From JAUNSR01 sp036655355 (lineage in GTDB: Bacteria; Bacteroidota; Bacteroidia; Bacteroidales; JAUNSR01): DNA of 64,000 bases. The notes beneath the pieces are model-generated. The model had not been told where the DNA came from. It worked only from the letters and a program-made list of their open reading frames with translations, and ran no database searches. A program made the translations under genes and the position numbers. The stretch covers positions 124,001 through 188,000 of the forward strand of contig JAVVQG010000006.1 of the NCBI GenBank assembly GCA_036655355.1. The letters are read 5' to 3'. This document shows, in pieces, positions 9,045 to 17,301 of this stretch (its first letter is position 1; each line of letters begins with the position of its first letter).

Positions 9045-9923
9045 ATGAGAGTTATAAATGGGATCGTAATGTTTTTTCTGATTGTTCTACTATCGGCATG
9101 TCAGAAAAACGGTAGGGAGGATGCGGAAGCAACAGCGAAGGAGTTTCTTGGGGCGTTAAAGGAGCAGGATATCGGTAAGATGACGGCGCTTTATCCGGAA
9201 GTATCCAACATAGAGATTTTCTATGCATCGGACACCTCTTATATCGAGGAGTCGTTCCAATTACCGAAAGAGTTGATACAAGTCAATGCGGTAAGTAAAT
9301 ATGTAAATGAGGAGGGAGAGCAGGAAACCCACATGATTGTTCTTTTTCTTCAGAAACCGGTAGGTAAATACACCTCTTCCTATGTGATTTTGGATAGTTT
9401 CGGTCTCTGCAGCGCAGAAAGTTATCCGCATTACCAATTTGCCCGAAATACAGGATGTATAACAGAGGAGGAGCAGCTTACAGATCAACAGTCGATTCGT
9501 CAGCTGAAGATTGCGAAAGACCTCTTGTTCTTCTACGCAAAACAGTTGTATCAGGAATTGGAAGAGAATGTACAGATCGTCCGTTCAACCATTCAGGAAC
9601 AAGATTCGGATCAGGCGAAAGGACATGCATTGGTTCAGAATAACTCAGACTATACTTTACCCGACCTGCGTTATATCATCGTATATTACAATGACAAGGA
9701 TCAAGAGATTGGTAATGAAGGGGGATGGGTGACTCAAGAAGCGCTGCCTTCTGGTAAAGCCATTCAGTTTGAATTTACTACGAACTTCAACCAAGAAGCC
9801 GCAACAGCAGCGTTCAAACTCGATTTCGACTTGGATCTGATTCTGCAATTCGTGCTTGAGGATGATATTTATACCGGAAATGAATACCATCAGTATGTGT
9901 CGAAAGAGTATGTAGACATTTAA
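9045..9923 (+). CDS. Lipoprotein of unknown function
   Basis: 292 residues with a lipoprotein signal peptide (lipobox LLSAC, Cys about residue 19). The first half resembles a small NTF2/DUF4878-like segment by its pattern (AEATAKEFLGALKEQDIGKMT). The second half (ALVQNNSDYTLPDLRYIIVYYN...GGWVTQEALPSGKAIQFEF) reads like a beta-sandwich of FxLYD type, a domain found in secreted and lipid-anchored bacterial proteins. I do not recognise a specific function. It has its own -7 box and a bidirectional terminator behind it, so it is probably monocistronic. Membrane anchoring is well supported; the domain readings are tentative. Confidence 0.65.
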   Translation: MRVINGIVMFFLIVLLSACQKNGREDAEATAKEFLGALKEQDIGKMTALYPEVSNIEIFYASDTSYIEESFQLPKELIQVNAVSKYVNEEGEQETHMIVLFLQKPVGKYTSSYVILDSFGLCSAESYPHYQFARNTGCITEEEQLTDQQSIRQLKIAKDLLFFYAKQLYQELEENVQIVRSTIQEQDSDQAKGHALVQNNSDYTLPDLRYIIVYYNDKDQEIGNEGGWVTQEALPSGKAIQFEFTTNFNQEAATAAFKLDFDLDLILQFVLEDDIYTGNEYHQYVSKEYVDI

Positions 9924-9971
9924 CGGGATAACAATCAACAAAATAATCCGATACGCTGAAATTATTGATAC

Positions 9972-10006
9972 AAAAAAAGCTCTTCGAAAAACGAAGAGCT
10001 TTTTTG
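9972..10006. terminator. Bidirectional terminator
   Basis: Stem AAAAAAGCTCTTCG / CGAAGAGCTTTTTT with a 5-nt A loop, T tracts on both strands. It sits between the convergent lipoprotein gene and the rubrerythrin gene. Confidence 0.85.
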
Positions 10007-10042
10007 TGTGAAAATTGCCTAGAGTAGAAAAAGAATCTATTA

Positions 10043-10594
10043 TTAGTTTTTGAAATAACGGTTGAAAAGACCTTCAAAACCTTGTCCGTGACGAGCTTCG
10101 TCTTTAGCCATTTCATGAACTGTATCATGGATAGCATCAAGATTAAGTTGTTTCGCACGTTTAGCGATACGCATTTTATCAGCATTAGCACCAGCTTCTG
10201 CATTCATACGTTTTTCAAGGTTTGTTTTAGTATCCCATACTACATCACCAAGAAGTTCTGCAAATTTAGCAGCATGTTCAGCTTCTTCGAATGCATAGCG
10301 TTTGAATGCTTCAGCGATTTCAGGATAGCCTTCGCGGTCTGCCTGGCGAGACATTGCAAGGTACATACCAACTTCTGTACATTCACCCATGAAGTGAGCG
10401 TTCAAGTCAGCGATCATCTCTTCGTCGCAACCTTTAGCTACGCCGATTTCATGTTCTGTTACGAAAGAGATAGCAGCTGTTTCATCCAATTCTTTGAATT
10501 TAGATGCAGGTACATTACACTGTGGACATTTTTCAGGAGCGTGATCACCTTCGTGTACATAACCACAAACTGTGCAGATAAATTTCTTAGTCAT
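10043..10594 (-). CDS. Rubrerythrin, reverse domain order (rubredoxin first)
   Basis: 183 residues. The N-terminal rubredoxin-like iron site has two CxxC pairs (CTVC at about 8-11, CPQC at about 23-26). The C-terminal di-iron four-helix domain has ligands in GECTEVGMY, FEEAEHAAKF and KDEARHGQGF. This reverse order is the anaerobe type, an NADH-dependent peroxidase that removes hydrogen peroxide and protects strict anaerobes. Cytoplasmic. It follows perR by 38 bp in the same direction and shares the promoter upstream of perR, a self-regulated peroxide-stress unit. The ORF on the opposite strand is a shadow. Confidence 0.95.
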   Translation of the reverse strand: MTKKFICTVCGYVHEGDHAPEKCPQCNVPASKFKELDETAAISFVTEHEIGVAKGCDEEMIADLNAHFMGECTEVGMYLAMSRQADREGYPEIAEAFKRYAFEEAEHAAKFAELLGDVVWDTKTNLEKRMNAEAGANADKMRIAKRAKQLNLDAIHDTVHEMAKDEARHGQGFEGLFNRYFKN

Positions 10595-10632
10595 AATGAG
10601 ATGTTTTTAAATATTATAATTAGTTCGATTAT

Positions 10633-11046
10633 TTAGTTTTTATCAGAAGCGCAATTCTTACAATAGCCTTTGTAGTAGATGTGAACTTCATCGATTTTTA
10701 ATTCTCCGATTCCTTCAACGAAAATTTCGTTTGCGGTATTTACCGGAATATCGTGAATACATCCGCAATCGCGACAACGGAAATGAGCATGCGGTTCGGT
10801 ATTTCCATCATAACGTGCATTTTTCTCATCAATTCCGATGGTCAGCACCGCTCCTTGTTCCGTGAGCAGTTTTAATGTATTATAAACCGTAGTCTTTGAT
10901 AAAGTAGGAATCTGCTCATACAAGTCCTGAAAAATAATGTCCGCCGTAGGGTGAGTCCGATTCTCCATCAGATATTTCATTATAGCCAATCGTTGGAAAG
11001 AGGGTTTCACTCCATGATCAAGCAAGTGTTGTTTTACTACGTCCAT
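10633..11046 (-). CDS. perR: Fur-family regulator, PerR type
   Basis: 137 residues, normal for the Fur family. An N-terminal winged helix (PSFQRLAIMKYLMENRTHPT, then TTVYNTLKLLTEQG) is followed by a metal-binding dimerisation domain with HAHFRCRDCG and a C-terminal CKNC, the two Cys pairs of the structural zinc site. PerR senses peroxide through metal-catalysed oxidation. Assignment to PerR rather than Fur or Zur rests on the immediate downstream rubrerythrin. The promoter upstream matches the Bacteroidetes consensus closely. A short AT-rich near-palindrome (ATATTATAATTA near 10607) lies between the genes, but I would not call it an operator without more data. Confidence 0.9.
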   Translation of the reverse strand: MDVVKQHLLDHGVKPSFQRLAIMKYLMENRTHPTADIIFQDLYEQIPTLSKTTVYNTLKLLTEQGAVLTIGIDEKNARYDGNTEPHAHFRCRDCGCIHDIPVNTANEIFVEGIGELKIDEVHIYYKGYCKNCASDKN

Positions 11047-11090
11047 GTTTTTGTTTTAAATCTGTAATGAGTACAATTCTGTTACGCTTG

Positions 11091-11121
11091 CAAAGATATA
11101 ACGAGTTCTTTAATCTCCAAA
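11091..11121 (-). promoter_or_regulatory. Promoter of perR-rubrerythrin
   Basis: On the minus strand TTTG (11121-11118), 19 bp, then TATCTTTG (11098-11091): exact matches to both Bacteroidetes elements with ideal spacing. Predicted transcription start is near 11085, about 40 nt before perR. Confidence 0.75.
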
Positions 11122-11244
11122 CATTTCATCAAAAAAAATCGAATAATTACTCGAATTAATTTCTTTGCTGGACAACCTTACGTTCATAACCGATTGAGGG
11201 CTAGTATTTACCGGTTGTTGTGCGAAACAGAAATAGGGTATAAA

Positions 11245-11291
11245 AAAGCTGAGCAGAAAAACCAATCGTTACGATTAGCTTCTGCTCAGCA
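11245..11291 (-). terminator. Terminator of the porin gene
   Basis: On the minus strand GCTGAGCAGAA pairs with TTCTGCTCAGC around an inner AATCGT/ACGATT stem, followed by TTTTTTATA. It lies behind the 11325-12503 gene. Confidence 0.8.
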
Positions 11292-11324
11292 ATAAGTTAT
11301 CTTATGGATAACCTCTGTTCAACA

Positions 11325-12503
11325 TTAGAACATTGGCAACTGGTAGATAAATCCGGTAGAGATACGCGATGTGTTGTAGTTGTCAAATCCGCGTGCTTTG
11401 CCTAGATCCGTATATTGGTAGCTACGACCGATATAAGTTAGGAAGAAGTGTAGATTTGATTTCATCGGATAGTATTCCACTCCACCAAGATATCCCCAAG
11501 ATGTGCGGTATTTTCCTTTTTCACGTAGTTCGTTGTTTTTCGAAAGACCTGCAGTTTCATACATACCTTTTACGAATAGATTCCATTTCGGAGCTACACG
11601 GTAGTTAAGTTTCCAAACCAAAGAAAGGTATTCTGCTCCCAAAGCGGTGTATCCGGTACGTTCGCCAAGGTCAGAGTTGATGATACCTGTCATGATTCCT
11701 TTACGGTCGATGTCTTCGCGCGAATACATCACGTCGAAGAATGTATTCACCTTATCCAGGTTCAATTCAGTACCGAAAGCGTAGTAATACATGTTTTCAC
11801 CTTTTGCTTCATTTAGGATAGAAGCAGACCAGCGTGTATTTACCATACCGTCGGCAAAGCTACCGTTCCAGTTCAAAGAGTATACCAAAGGCATTTTAGA
11901 ATCTTTGATGTCTGAAGGTAATTTTCCGTAAGTATCTTCGAATGAGTTGTTGCGGCTGTCCAGAATCTGGAACTGCAATTGCTGTGATTTAGCGAAATCG
12001 TAGGAGAAGTTAACCCCGGTCATGAAGTTACTCATGTTATCGATCATATCGCTGTATTCATAGATATCGATTGGATTAAGGTCGAATTCGAAACCTCCGT
12101 AAACCGTACACTGTTTACCCATCAAAATAGAGAATGCGCTGGTTGGTCTAACACCGATAGCTGCATAGTCGATAGAAGTAGGCATATTGTCGATAGAACC
12201 GGAAGCGTTATTCGGGCGGTTAAGACGTTGACGCCAGCGGTAGTACAACCAGCTGTTAACATTACCTTTTGCCTCGATTCTAAGCTGATCCATCTGGAAA
12301 GCGCCCTGTGTGAAATCGCCGTCGTTGAATCTCGCATTGAATGAACCGTGCATATTTAGGTAAAGATTGAATTTATCTGATTTTTTTTCAATCTTGCTAA
12401 CTGTCTCAAATAGTGTTTTTTCGTTGTACTCTTTTGTGTCCTGTTGTGCCATTACACTTCCGCCGCACAAGCCAACTGCCAATAAGCAATAAAGTTTTTT
12501 CAT
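11325..12503 (-). CDS. OprO/OprP-like outer-membrane porin
   Basis: 392 residues with a signal peptide (cleaved near VMAQQD, residue 20). A short helical stretch (LFETVSKIEKK) precedes a beta-barrel whose start (FNLYLNMHGSFNARFNDGDF, then QMDQLRIEAKG) and LGKQ-like strand (ILMGKQCTVYGGFE) fit the phosphate-selective porin O/P superfamily of Bacteroidetes. It ends in Phe (YQLPMF). It follows the periplasmic asparaginase by 100 bp in the same direction, with a hairpin in between, so it may bring asparagine or other amino acids to the periplasm, or export products. That pairing is inference; the substrate is not visible in the sequence. Confidence 0.8.
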   Translation of the reverse strand: MKKLYCLLAVGLCGGSVMAQQDTKEYNEKTLFETVSKIEKKSDKFNLYLNMHGSFNARFNDGDFTQGAFQMDQLRIEAKGNVNSWLYYRWRQRLNRPNNASGSIDNMPTSIDYAAIGVRPTSAFSILMGKQCTVYGGFEFDLNPIDIYEYSDMIDNMSNFMTGVNFSYDFAKSQQLQFQILDSRNNSFEDTYGKLPSDIKDSKMPLVYSLNWNGSFADGMVNTRWSASILNEAKGENMYYYAFGTELNLDKVNTFFDVMYSREDIDRKGIMTGIINSDLGERTGYTALGAEYLSLVWKLNYRVAPKWNLFVKGMYETAGLSKNNELREKGKYRTSWGYLGGVEYYPMKSNLHFFLTYIGRSYQYTDLGKARGFDNYNTSRISTGFIYQLPMF

Positions 12504-12532
12504 CTTAAATAGGTTATGATTGATTTAGAATC

Positions 12533-12563
12533 CGGTAACTGAGTGCAAACTTCTCAGTTACCG
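12533..12563 (-). other. Intercistronic hairpin between asparaginase and porin genes
   Basis: Perfect 11-bp inverted repeat CGGTAACTGAG / CTCAGTTACCG with a 9-nt loop. In the direction of transcription (minus) the A tract precedes it and no U tract follows, so it is not a normal terminator; it could be an RNA-processing or stability element. Confidence 0.5.
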
Positions 12564-12603
12564 TTTTTTTTTATTGAATCAAGATTCAATTTCGTTTTTC
12601 AAA

Positions 12604-13662
12604 TTAATACTGGTTGAAGTATTCCTGAATCTGTTTCCAGTCATTTGTTTTCAACAGTGCAAGCTGAAGAAGAATTCTTGCTTTCTGTGGGTTTAGCTCT
12701 TGAGATGCAACGAATTTGTACTTAGCATCGTCAACCTCGTTGTCAAGTGTAGTCGGACCTGTAGGTACGCGGCTAGAACGAACTACAAGGATACCGTTTT
12801 TGCTAGCATCAGCAAGCTGATCGAAAATGTTTTTGTGGATGTTACCGTTACCCACACCTGCATGGATGATACCTTTGTATCCACCTTTTACAAGAGCGTT
12901 AAGAGCTTCCGGTTCAACATTAGAGTAGCTGTAGATGATACCAACTTTTGGCAACGCTTTCACACCTGTAACATCGAATACAGAGTTTGTAGTGTGTTTT
13001 TTCAATGTTTCGTTGTTGTAAACCACTTTACCGTTGATGATGTAACCTAGAGCGCCTGAGTTAGGAGCCTGGAAAGTCTGCACGTCAACAGTATTCATTT
13101 TAACAACACCGTGAGCGTCAAGCACCAATCCGTTCATAGCAACCAATACGCCTTTTCCGTAAGACGCTTTTGAAGCAGCCACAACTACAGCGTTGTAAAG
13201 ATTCAACGGACCGTCTGCGCTCAAAGCGGTAGAAGGACGCATTGCACCTACAAGTACAACCGGTTTGTCGCTTTTAACAACAAGGTTAAGGAAAAATGCA
13301 GTTTCTTCCATTGTGTCGGTTCCGTGAGTGATTACGATACCGTCTACATCTTTCTGTGCAAGAAGTTCGTTGATACGGTTAGCCAATGTCAACCATACTT
13401 CGTCCGACATGTCCTGAGAACCGATTCTTACAACCTGTTCGCCTTCTACGTTGGCAATCTCTTCAACCTGAGGTACTGCTGCTAGTAGAGAACCGATGGC
13501 AACCTGTCCGGCAGTGTAGTTCGTTTTAGTGGCAGAAGCTCCTGTTCCGGCAATCGTACCACCTGTAGCTAGAATTCTGATATTCGGTTTCTGTGCGAAT
13601 ACTCCGAACGATACAAATAGCAGTGCAAAAAAGAAAACTGCTTTTTTTAGATTTTGATTCAT
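12604..13662 (-). CDS. ansB: Type II (periplasmic) L-asparaginase
   Basis: 352 residues. The signal peptide (residues about 1-23, ending GVFAQ) marks it as the exported high-affinity type. The first catalytic Thr lies in ILATGGTIAGTGAS and the second in GIVITHGTDTMEETAFF, with the downstream PVVLVGAMRP and DGPLNLYNAV motifs also normal. It hydrolyses asparagine to aspartate and ammonia; aspartate can then feed fumarate respiration in anaerobic Bacteroidales. Length is typical. The OprO/P-like porin follows in the same direction. The upstream region is AT-rich, with no confident promoter box found. Confidence 0.95.
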   Translation of the reverse strand: MNQNLKKAVFFFALLFVSFGVFAQKPNIRILATGGTIAGTGASATKTNYTAGQVAIGSLLAAVPQVEEIANVEGEQVVRIGSQDMSDEVWLTLANRINELLAQKDVDGIVITHGTDTMEETAFFLNLVVKSDKPVVLVGAMRPSTALSADGPLNLYNAVVVAASKASYGKGVLVAMNGLVLDAHGVVKMNTVDVQTFQAPNSGALGYIINGKVVYNNETLKKHTTNSVFDVTGVKALPKVGIIYSYSNVEPEALNALVKGGYKGIIHAGVGNGNIHKNIFDQLADASKNGILVVRSSRVPTGPTTLDNEVDDAKYKFVASQELNPQKARILLQLALLKTNDWKQIQEYFNQY

Positions 13663-13843
13663 AATTAAAAAAGTTTAGGTTAGGTTTTCAATGTATCGTT
13701 ATTAATGTAATTATTTACCTTACTTTAATAAACACGATGCAATGAGTTTAGGTTTATTTCGGTGGGTTAAAAGTAATAAATAAGCATCGATTATGCGATA
13801 TGTCGGGTAGCAAAAAAACAATAAAAACGATCAAAATGCCACG

Positions 13844-13900
13844 AAAAAAGCGATTATCAGCTCAAACCGTAATGTGGATTTGAGATAATAATCGCTTTTA
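13844..13900. terminator. Terminator behind pflA
   Basis: Long imperfect stem: AAAGCGATTATC-GCTCAAA pairs with TTTGAG-ATAATAATCGCTTT. T runs follow on both strands; on the minus strand this ends the pfl unit before the asparaginase promoter region. Confidence 0.7.
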
Positions 13901-13992
13901 TCACAGAAATGCTATCTCTAGGTTACAATTCGCATCATTCGTGACATTTTGATAAAAATGGAAGGAAGCGCTTTGCAAGAGTAGCCGCAAGA

Positions 13993-14718
13993 TCAGTTTA
14001 CCTGAACATATTTAAAGAAGGGGGTCAGCAGGTTCTTGGCGAACTCGAGCTGTTCTTCGGTGTTGTTCGGGGTATTTTCCAGCTGGTATTTTCTACCCAT
14101 GTGTTCGTATTTGTGTTTACCTAACGTGTGGTAAGGGAGGATCTCCAGACGCTGGATGTTATCAAAGTCCTTGAAATGGTCACCCAATTCCTGCAATGCC
14201 TCGGGTTGATCGCTCAATCCCGGAACCAAAACGTAACGCAACCACACCGGAATGTTGTTTTCGCGCAGGTAGTCGGCGAATTTCAGGGTGTTTTCGTTGC
14301 CGCGTCCGGTGATGTGACGGTGTTGTACCGGATCCATGTGCTTTATATCTAATAAAACTAGGTCGGTATATTTCAACAGTTCGCGCACATCGTCATTCAT
14401 GTTGTTACCGTTCGTATCCAGGCAGGTGTTGATACCCTCCTCTTTCAGGCGTTTGAATAGTTTGGCCAGTTCGGCAGCCTGCAGCGTGGGTTCACCCCCC
14501 GATACGGTAACGCCTCCTTTTTTTCCGAAGAAAGCTTTCTGACTTACCGCCATCTTAACAATCTCCTCGATGGTGGTGTCTTTACCACCAACGGTAGAGA
14601 TGGTATCCGGGTTTGCACAATAAAGGCAATTGAATCGACATCCCTGAACAAACACCACTAAGCGAAGTCCCGGTCCGTCATGTGTTCCCATCGACTCGAA
14701 TGAATGTACTCGTATCAT
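13993..14718 (-). CDS. pflA: Pyruvate formate-lyase activating enzyme
   Basis: 241 residues from the ATG at 14718 (MIRVHSFESMGTHDGPG), the canonical start of PflA. A longer frame begins at 14766 but would cross a terminator hairpin, so it is rejected. The radical-SAM cluster motif CRFNCLYC (CxxxCxxC), a GGEPT-like motif (TVSGGEPTLQ) and DTNG are present. It installs the glycyl radical on PflB. It sits 71 bp downstream of pflB, separated by a strong terminator-like hairpin, so pflA is likely expressed at a fraction of the pflB level. This fits a catalytic activator of an abundant enzyme. Confidence 0.95.
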   Translation of the reverse strand: MIRVHSFESMGTHDGPGLRLVVFVQGCRFNCLYCANPDTISTVGGKDTTIEEIVKMAVSQKAFFGKKGGVTVSGGEPTLQAAELAKLFKRLKEEGINTCLDTNGNNMNDDVRELLKYTDLVLLDIKHMDPVQHRHITGRGNENTLKFADYLRENNIPVWLRYVLVPGLSDQPEALQELGDHFKDFDNIQRLEILPYHTLGKHKYEHMGRKYQLENTPNNTEEQLEFAKNLLTPFFKYVQVN

Positions 14719-14733
14719 ATCGTAATAGGGTAT

Positions 14734-14773
14734 AAAAAACAAAGCGTTGCAAGTAAAACACCGCAACGCTTTG
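14734..14773 (-). terminator. Terminator/attenuator between pflB and pflA
   Basis: On the minus strand CAAAGCGTTGC, a 12-nt loop, GCAACGCTTTG, then TTTTTTATA. It is entirely within the pflB-pflA gap and ends 15 bp before the pflA ATG. Partial readthrough would allow pflA expression. Confidence 0.8.
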
Positions 14774-14789
14774 GAGAGTTTATTTAAAA

Positions 14790-17015
14790 TTACATTCTTT
14801 CGAAGAAACTTCTAGAGATAACCTCAAGCTGGTGCTCACGGCTCAAACGTACGAAGTTTACAGCGTATCCTGAAACGCGGATCGTCAACTGAGGATAGTT
14901 CTCAGGATGTTCCATCGCGTCTTTCAACATTTCACGGTTAAGAACGTTCACGTTTAGGTGGTGTGCACCTTTTGTGAAGTATCCGTCCATCATGCTGATC
15001 AAGTTTTCCTGACGCTCTTCTGTGTCGTGTCCTAGTGAACGAGGTACGATAGAGAAGGTATTCGATACACCGTCAAGAGCTGCTGAGTAATCGATTTTCG
15101 ATACAGATGAAAGCGATGCGATCGCACCGTTTTTATCACGTCCGTGCATTGGGTTGGCACCCGGTGCGAATGCGATACCTTTTTCACGACCATCCGGAGT
15201 AGCTCCAGTTTTCTTACCGTACATCACGTTTGATGTGATTGTAAGTACAGAAAGAGTCGGCTGTGCGTTTTTGTAAGTCGGAAGTTTACCAAGTTCAGCG
15301 TTCATGAAGTTTGTTACATCAACTGCGATCTGGTCAACGCGGTCATCGTCATTACCGTAGCAAGGGAAGTCGCCGTCAACATCAAAGCCTGTAGTCAGAC
15401 CCTCTTCGTTACGGATCGGTTTCACCGTAGCGTGTTTGATTGCAGAAAGTGAATCGGCTACGATTGAAAGACCTGCCACACCGTAAGCAAGGTTGATTTT
15501 AGGGTTTGTGTCAACCATCGCCATCTGGGCACGTTCGTAGTAGTACTTATCGTGCATGTAGTGAATGATGTTCATCGAGTCGTTGTAAACACGAGCCACT
15601 TCTTTCAATACATAGCGGTAGTTTTTCATCACTTCTTCGAAGTCAAGAACATCACCTGTCAATGCAGGAACACCCTTAACCACTGTTTTGCCTGTGAATT
15701 CGCAACGACCTTCATTGATTGCAAGCAACAACGCTTTTGCAAGGTTCGTACGAGCACCGAAGAACTGGATCTGTTTTCCGATCTCCTGGAATGATACGCA
15801 ACATGCGATACCGTAGTCGTCAGACTGACGAGTTTCACGCATCAAGTCGTCATTCTCATACTGTACAGATGAAGTGTCGATTGAAGTCTGAACACAGAAT
15901 TTTTTGAATCCTTCAGGAAGAGAAGGAGACCAAAGAACGGTCATGTTCGGCTCCGGAGACGGCCCTAGGTTGTAAAGCGTCTGAAGCATACGGAACGAAG
16001 TCTTAGTCACTTTGTGACGACCGTCGTTCAAGCGTCCGCCGATTGACTCAGTCACCCATGTCGGGTCACCAGCGAAGATCTCGTTGTATGAGTTCATACG
16101 AAGGTGGCGAACCATACGCAATTTGATAACCAACTGGTCGATCAATTCCTGTGCGAAAGATTCGTCGATCGTTCCGTTCTGAAGATCACGTTCGATATAG
16201 ATATCAAGGAAAGATGAAACGTTACCGAAAGACATCGCTGCACCGTCCTGTTCTTTGATCGCAGAAAGGTAAGCAAGGTATACCCACTGAACAGCTTCTA
16301 CTGCAGTTTCAGCCGGACGACCAAGATCGAATCCGTAGTAAGAACCCAATACTTTGATTTCGTTCAATGCTTTGATCTGCTCAGAAACCTCTTCGCGAAG
16401 GCGGATGCGCTCTTCAGTCATCGGTCCGTTCAAAGATTTCAAATCCGCTTTTTTAGCTTCGATCAAACGGTCTGCACCGTAAAGAGCCATACGACGGTAG
16501 TCACCGATAACACGGCCACGTGCGTAGTTGTCAGGAAGACCTGTCAAGAATCCAAGTGAACGGTATGTACGGATCTCATCTGTATATGCATCGAATACAC
16601 CGTCATTGTGAGTTTTACGGTAGTCAAAAGCGAAACGTGCTTTTTCGTCCATTACAAGACCGTTTTCAGCCAACGCTTTTTCAACCACTTTAACACCACC
16701 GAAAGGTTTCATCGAACGACGAAGAACCGCGTCAGTCTGAAGACCTACGATTGTTTCGTTTTCCTGATCGATATAACCTGCTTTATGCGATGTGATTGTT
16801 GAGATGTTTACATTGTCGATTGAACGTACACCGTTGTTGTCACGCTCCTCTTTCAATGCTTCAAGACATTTGTTCCAAACTTTCGTAGTACGTTCGGTTG
16901 GACCTGCCAAGAATGATCCGTCTCCTTCGTAAGGAGTAACGTTTAACTGTACGAAGTCTCTTACGTCGATAGCTTCGTTCCAGTTTCCTTTTTTAAATTC
17001 AATTGTATTTGCCAT
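14790..17015 (-). CDS. pflB: Formate C-acetyltransferase (pyruvate formate-lyase)
   Basis: 741 residues, close to the usual 750-760. It converts pyruvate and CoA to acetyl-CoA and formate by a radical mechanism. The adjacent catalytic cysteines are seen in GIACCVSFQE, and the C-terminal glycyl-radical motif is RVSGYAVNFVRL. The N-terminus (MANTIEFKKGNWNEAIDVRD) is well formed, so the start is secure. With pflA downstream and FocA at 28 kb, the window encodes formate production, activation and transport, though focA is not linked. The upstream 286 bp contain a palindrome TACGGAA-AAAA-TTCCGTA near 17160 of unknown role and a partial -7-like match TAATTTCG. Confidence 0.98.
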   Translation of the reverse strand: MANTIEFKKGNWNEAIDVRDFVQLNVTPYEGDGSFLAGPTERTTKVWNKCLEALKEERDNNGVRSIDNVNISTITSHKAGYIDQENETIVGLQTDAVLRRSMKPFGGVKVVEKALAENGLVMDEKARFAFDYRKTHNDGVFDAYTDEIRTYRSLGFLTGLPDNYARGRVIGDYRRMALYGADRLIEAKKADLKSLNGPMTEERIRLREEVSEQIKALNEIKVLGSYYGFDLGRPAETAVEAVQWVYLAYLSAIKEQDGAAMSFGNVSSFLDIYIERDLQNGTIDESFAQELIDQLVIKLRMVRHLRMNSYNEIFAGDPTWVTESIGGRLNDGRHKVTKTSFRMLQTLYNLGPSPEPNMTVLWSPSLPEGFKKFCVQTSIDTSSVQYENDDLMRETRQSDDYGIACCVSFQEIGKQIQFFGARTNLAKALLLAINEGRCEFTGKTVVKGVPALTGDVLDFEEVMKNYRYVLKEVARVYNDSMNIIHYMHDKYYYERAQMAMVDTNPKINLAYGVAGLSIVADSLSAIKHATVKPIRNEEGLTTGFDVDGDFPCYGNDDDRVDQIAVDVTNFMNAELGKLPTYKNAQPTLSVLTITSNVMYGKKTGATPDGREKGIAFAPGANPMHGRDKNGAIASLSSVSKIDYSAALDGVSNTFSIVPRSLGHDTEERQENLISMMDGYFTKGAHHLNVNVLNREMLKDAMEHPENYPQLTIRVSGYAVNFVRLSREHQLEVISRSFFERM

Positions 17016-17259
17016 ATTGTCTCTTGTGAATTTGCCGCGAAATTACACTTAATTTACTTACCAAACAAGAAGGTATTTCTTTCAGAATACTAAAAAATGG
17101 TCACATACCCCATACTTAAGTGATATTGTAAATGGCTTAATCGCTGAATACTTATGAATTACGGAAAAAATTCCGTATTTAGTAATCAACCGTAAAAAAA
17201 CTGAATTTTTTCTTTTAGAATAAGTTTGCTTCGTGTCTCAGAAAATTATCAATTATTAT

Positions 17260-17267
17260 TATTTTTG
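17260..17267 (+). promoter_or_regulatory. -7 box upstream of the ADP-ribosylglycohydrolase-like gene
   Basis: TATTTTTG matches TAnnTTTG. A transcript starting near 17273 would exclude the upstream ATG at 17233 and supports the ATG at 17302. Confidence 0.4.
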
Positions 17268-17301
17268 TGGTGATGAACTATCCCAAATAATCGGAAAATC
17301 T

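Noticed and set aside
10082..10636. Long open frame opposite the rubrerythrin gene
   Set aside because: It runs antisense to a fully motif-complete rubrerythrin and has a composition typical of a shadow frame (rich in Phe, Cys and Ser).
12573..12590. Palindrome ATTGAATC-AA-GATTCAAT as a terminator
   Set aside because: The 2-nt loop is too tight and an A run, not a U run, follows in the direction of transcription.
14719..14766. Longer start of pflA
   Set aside because: It overlaps a strong terminator-like hairpin; MIRVHSFESMGTHDGPG is the canonical start.
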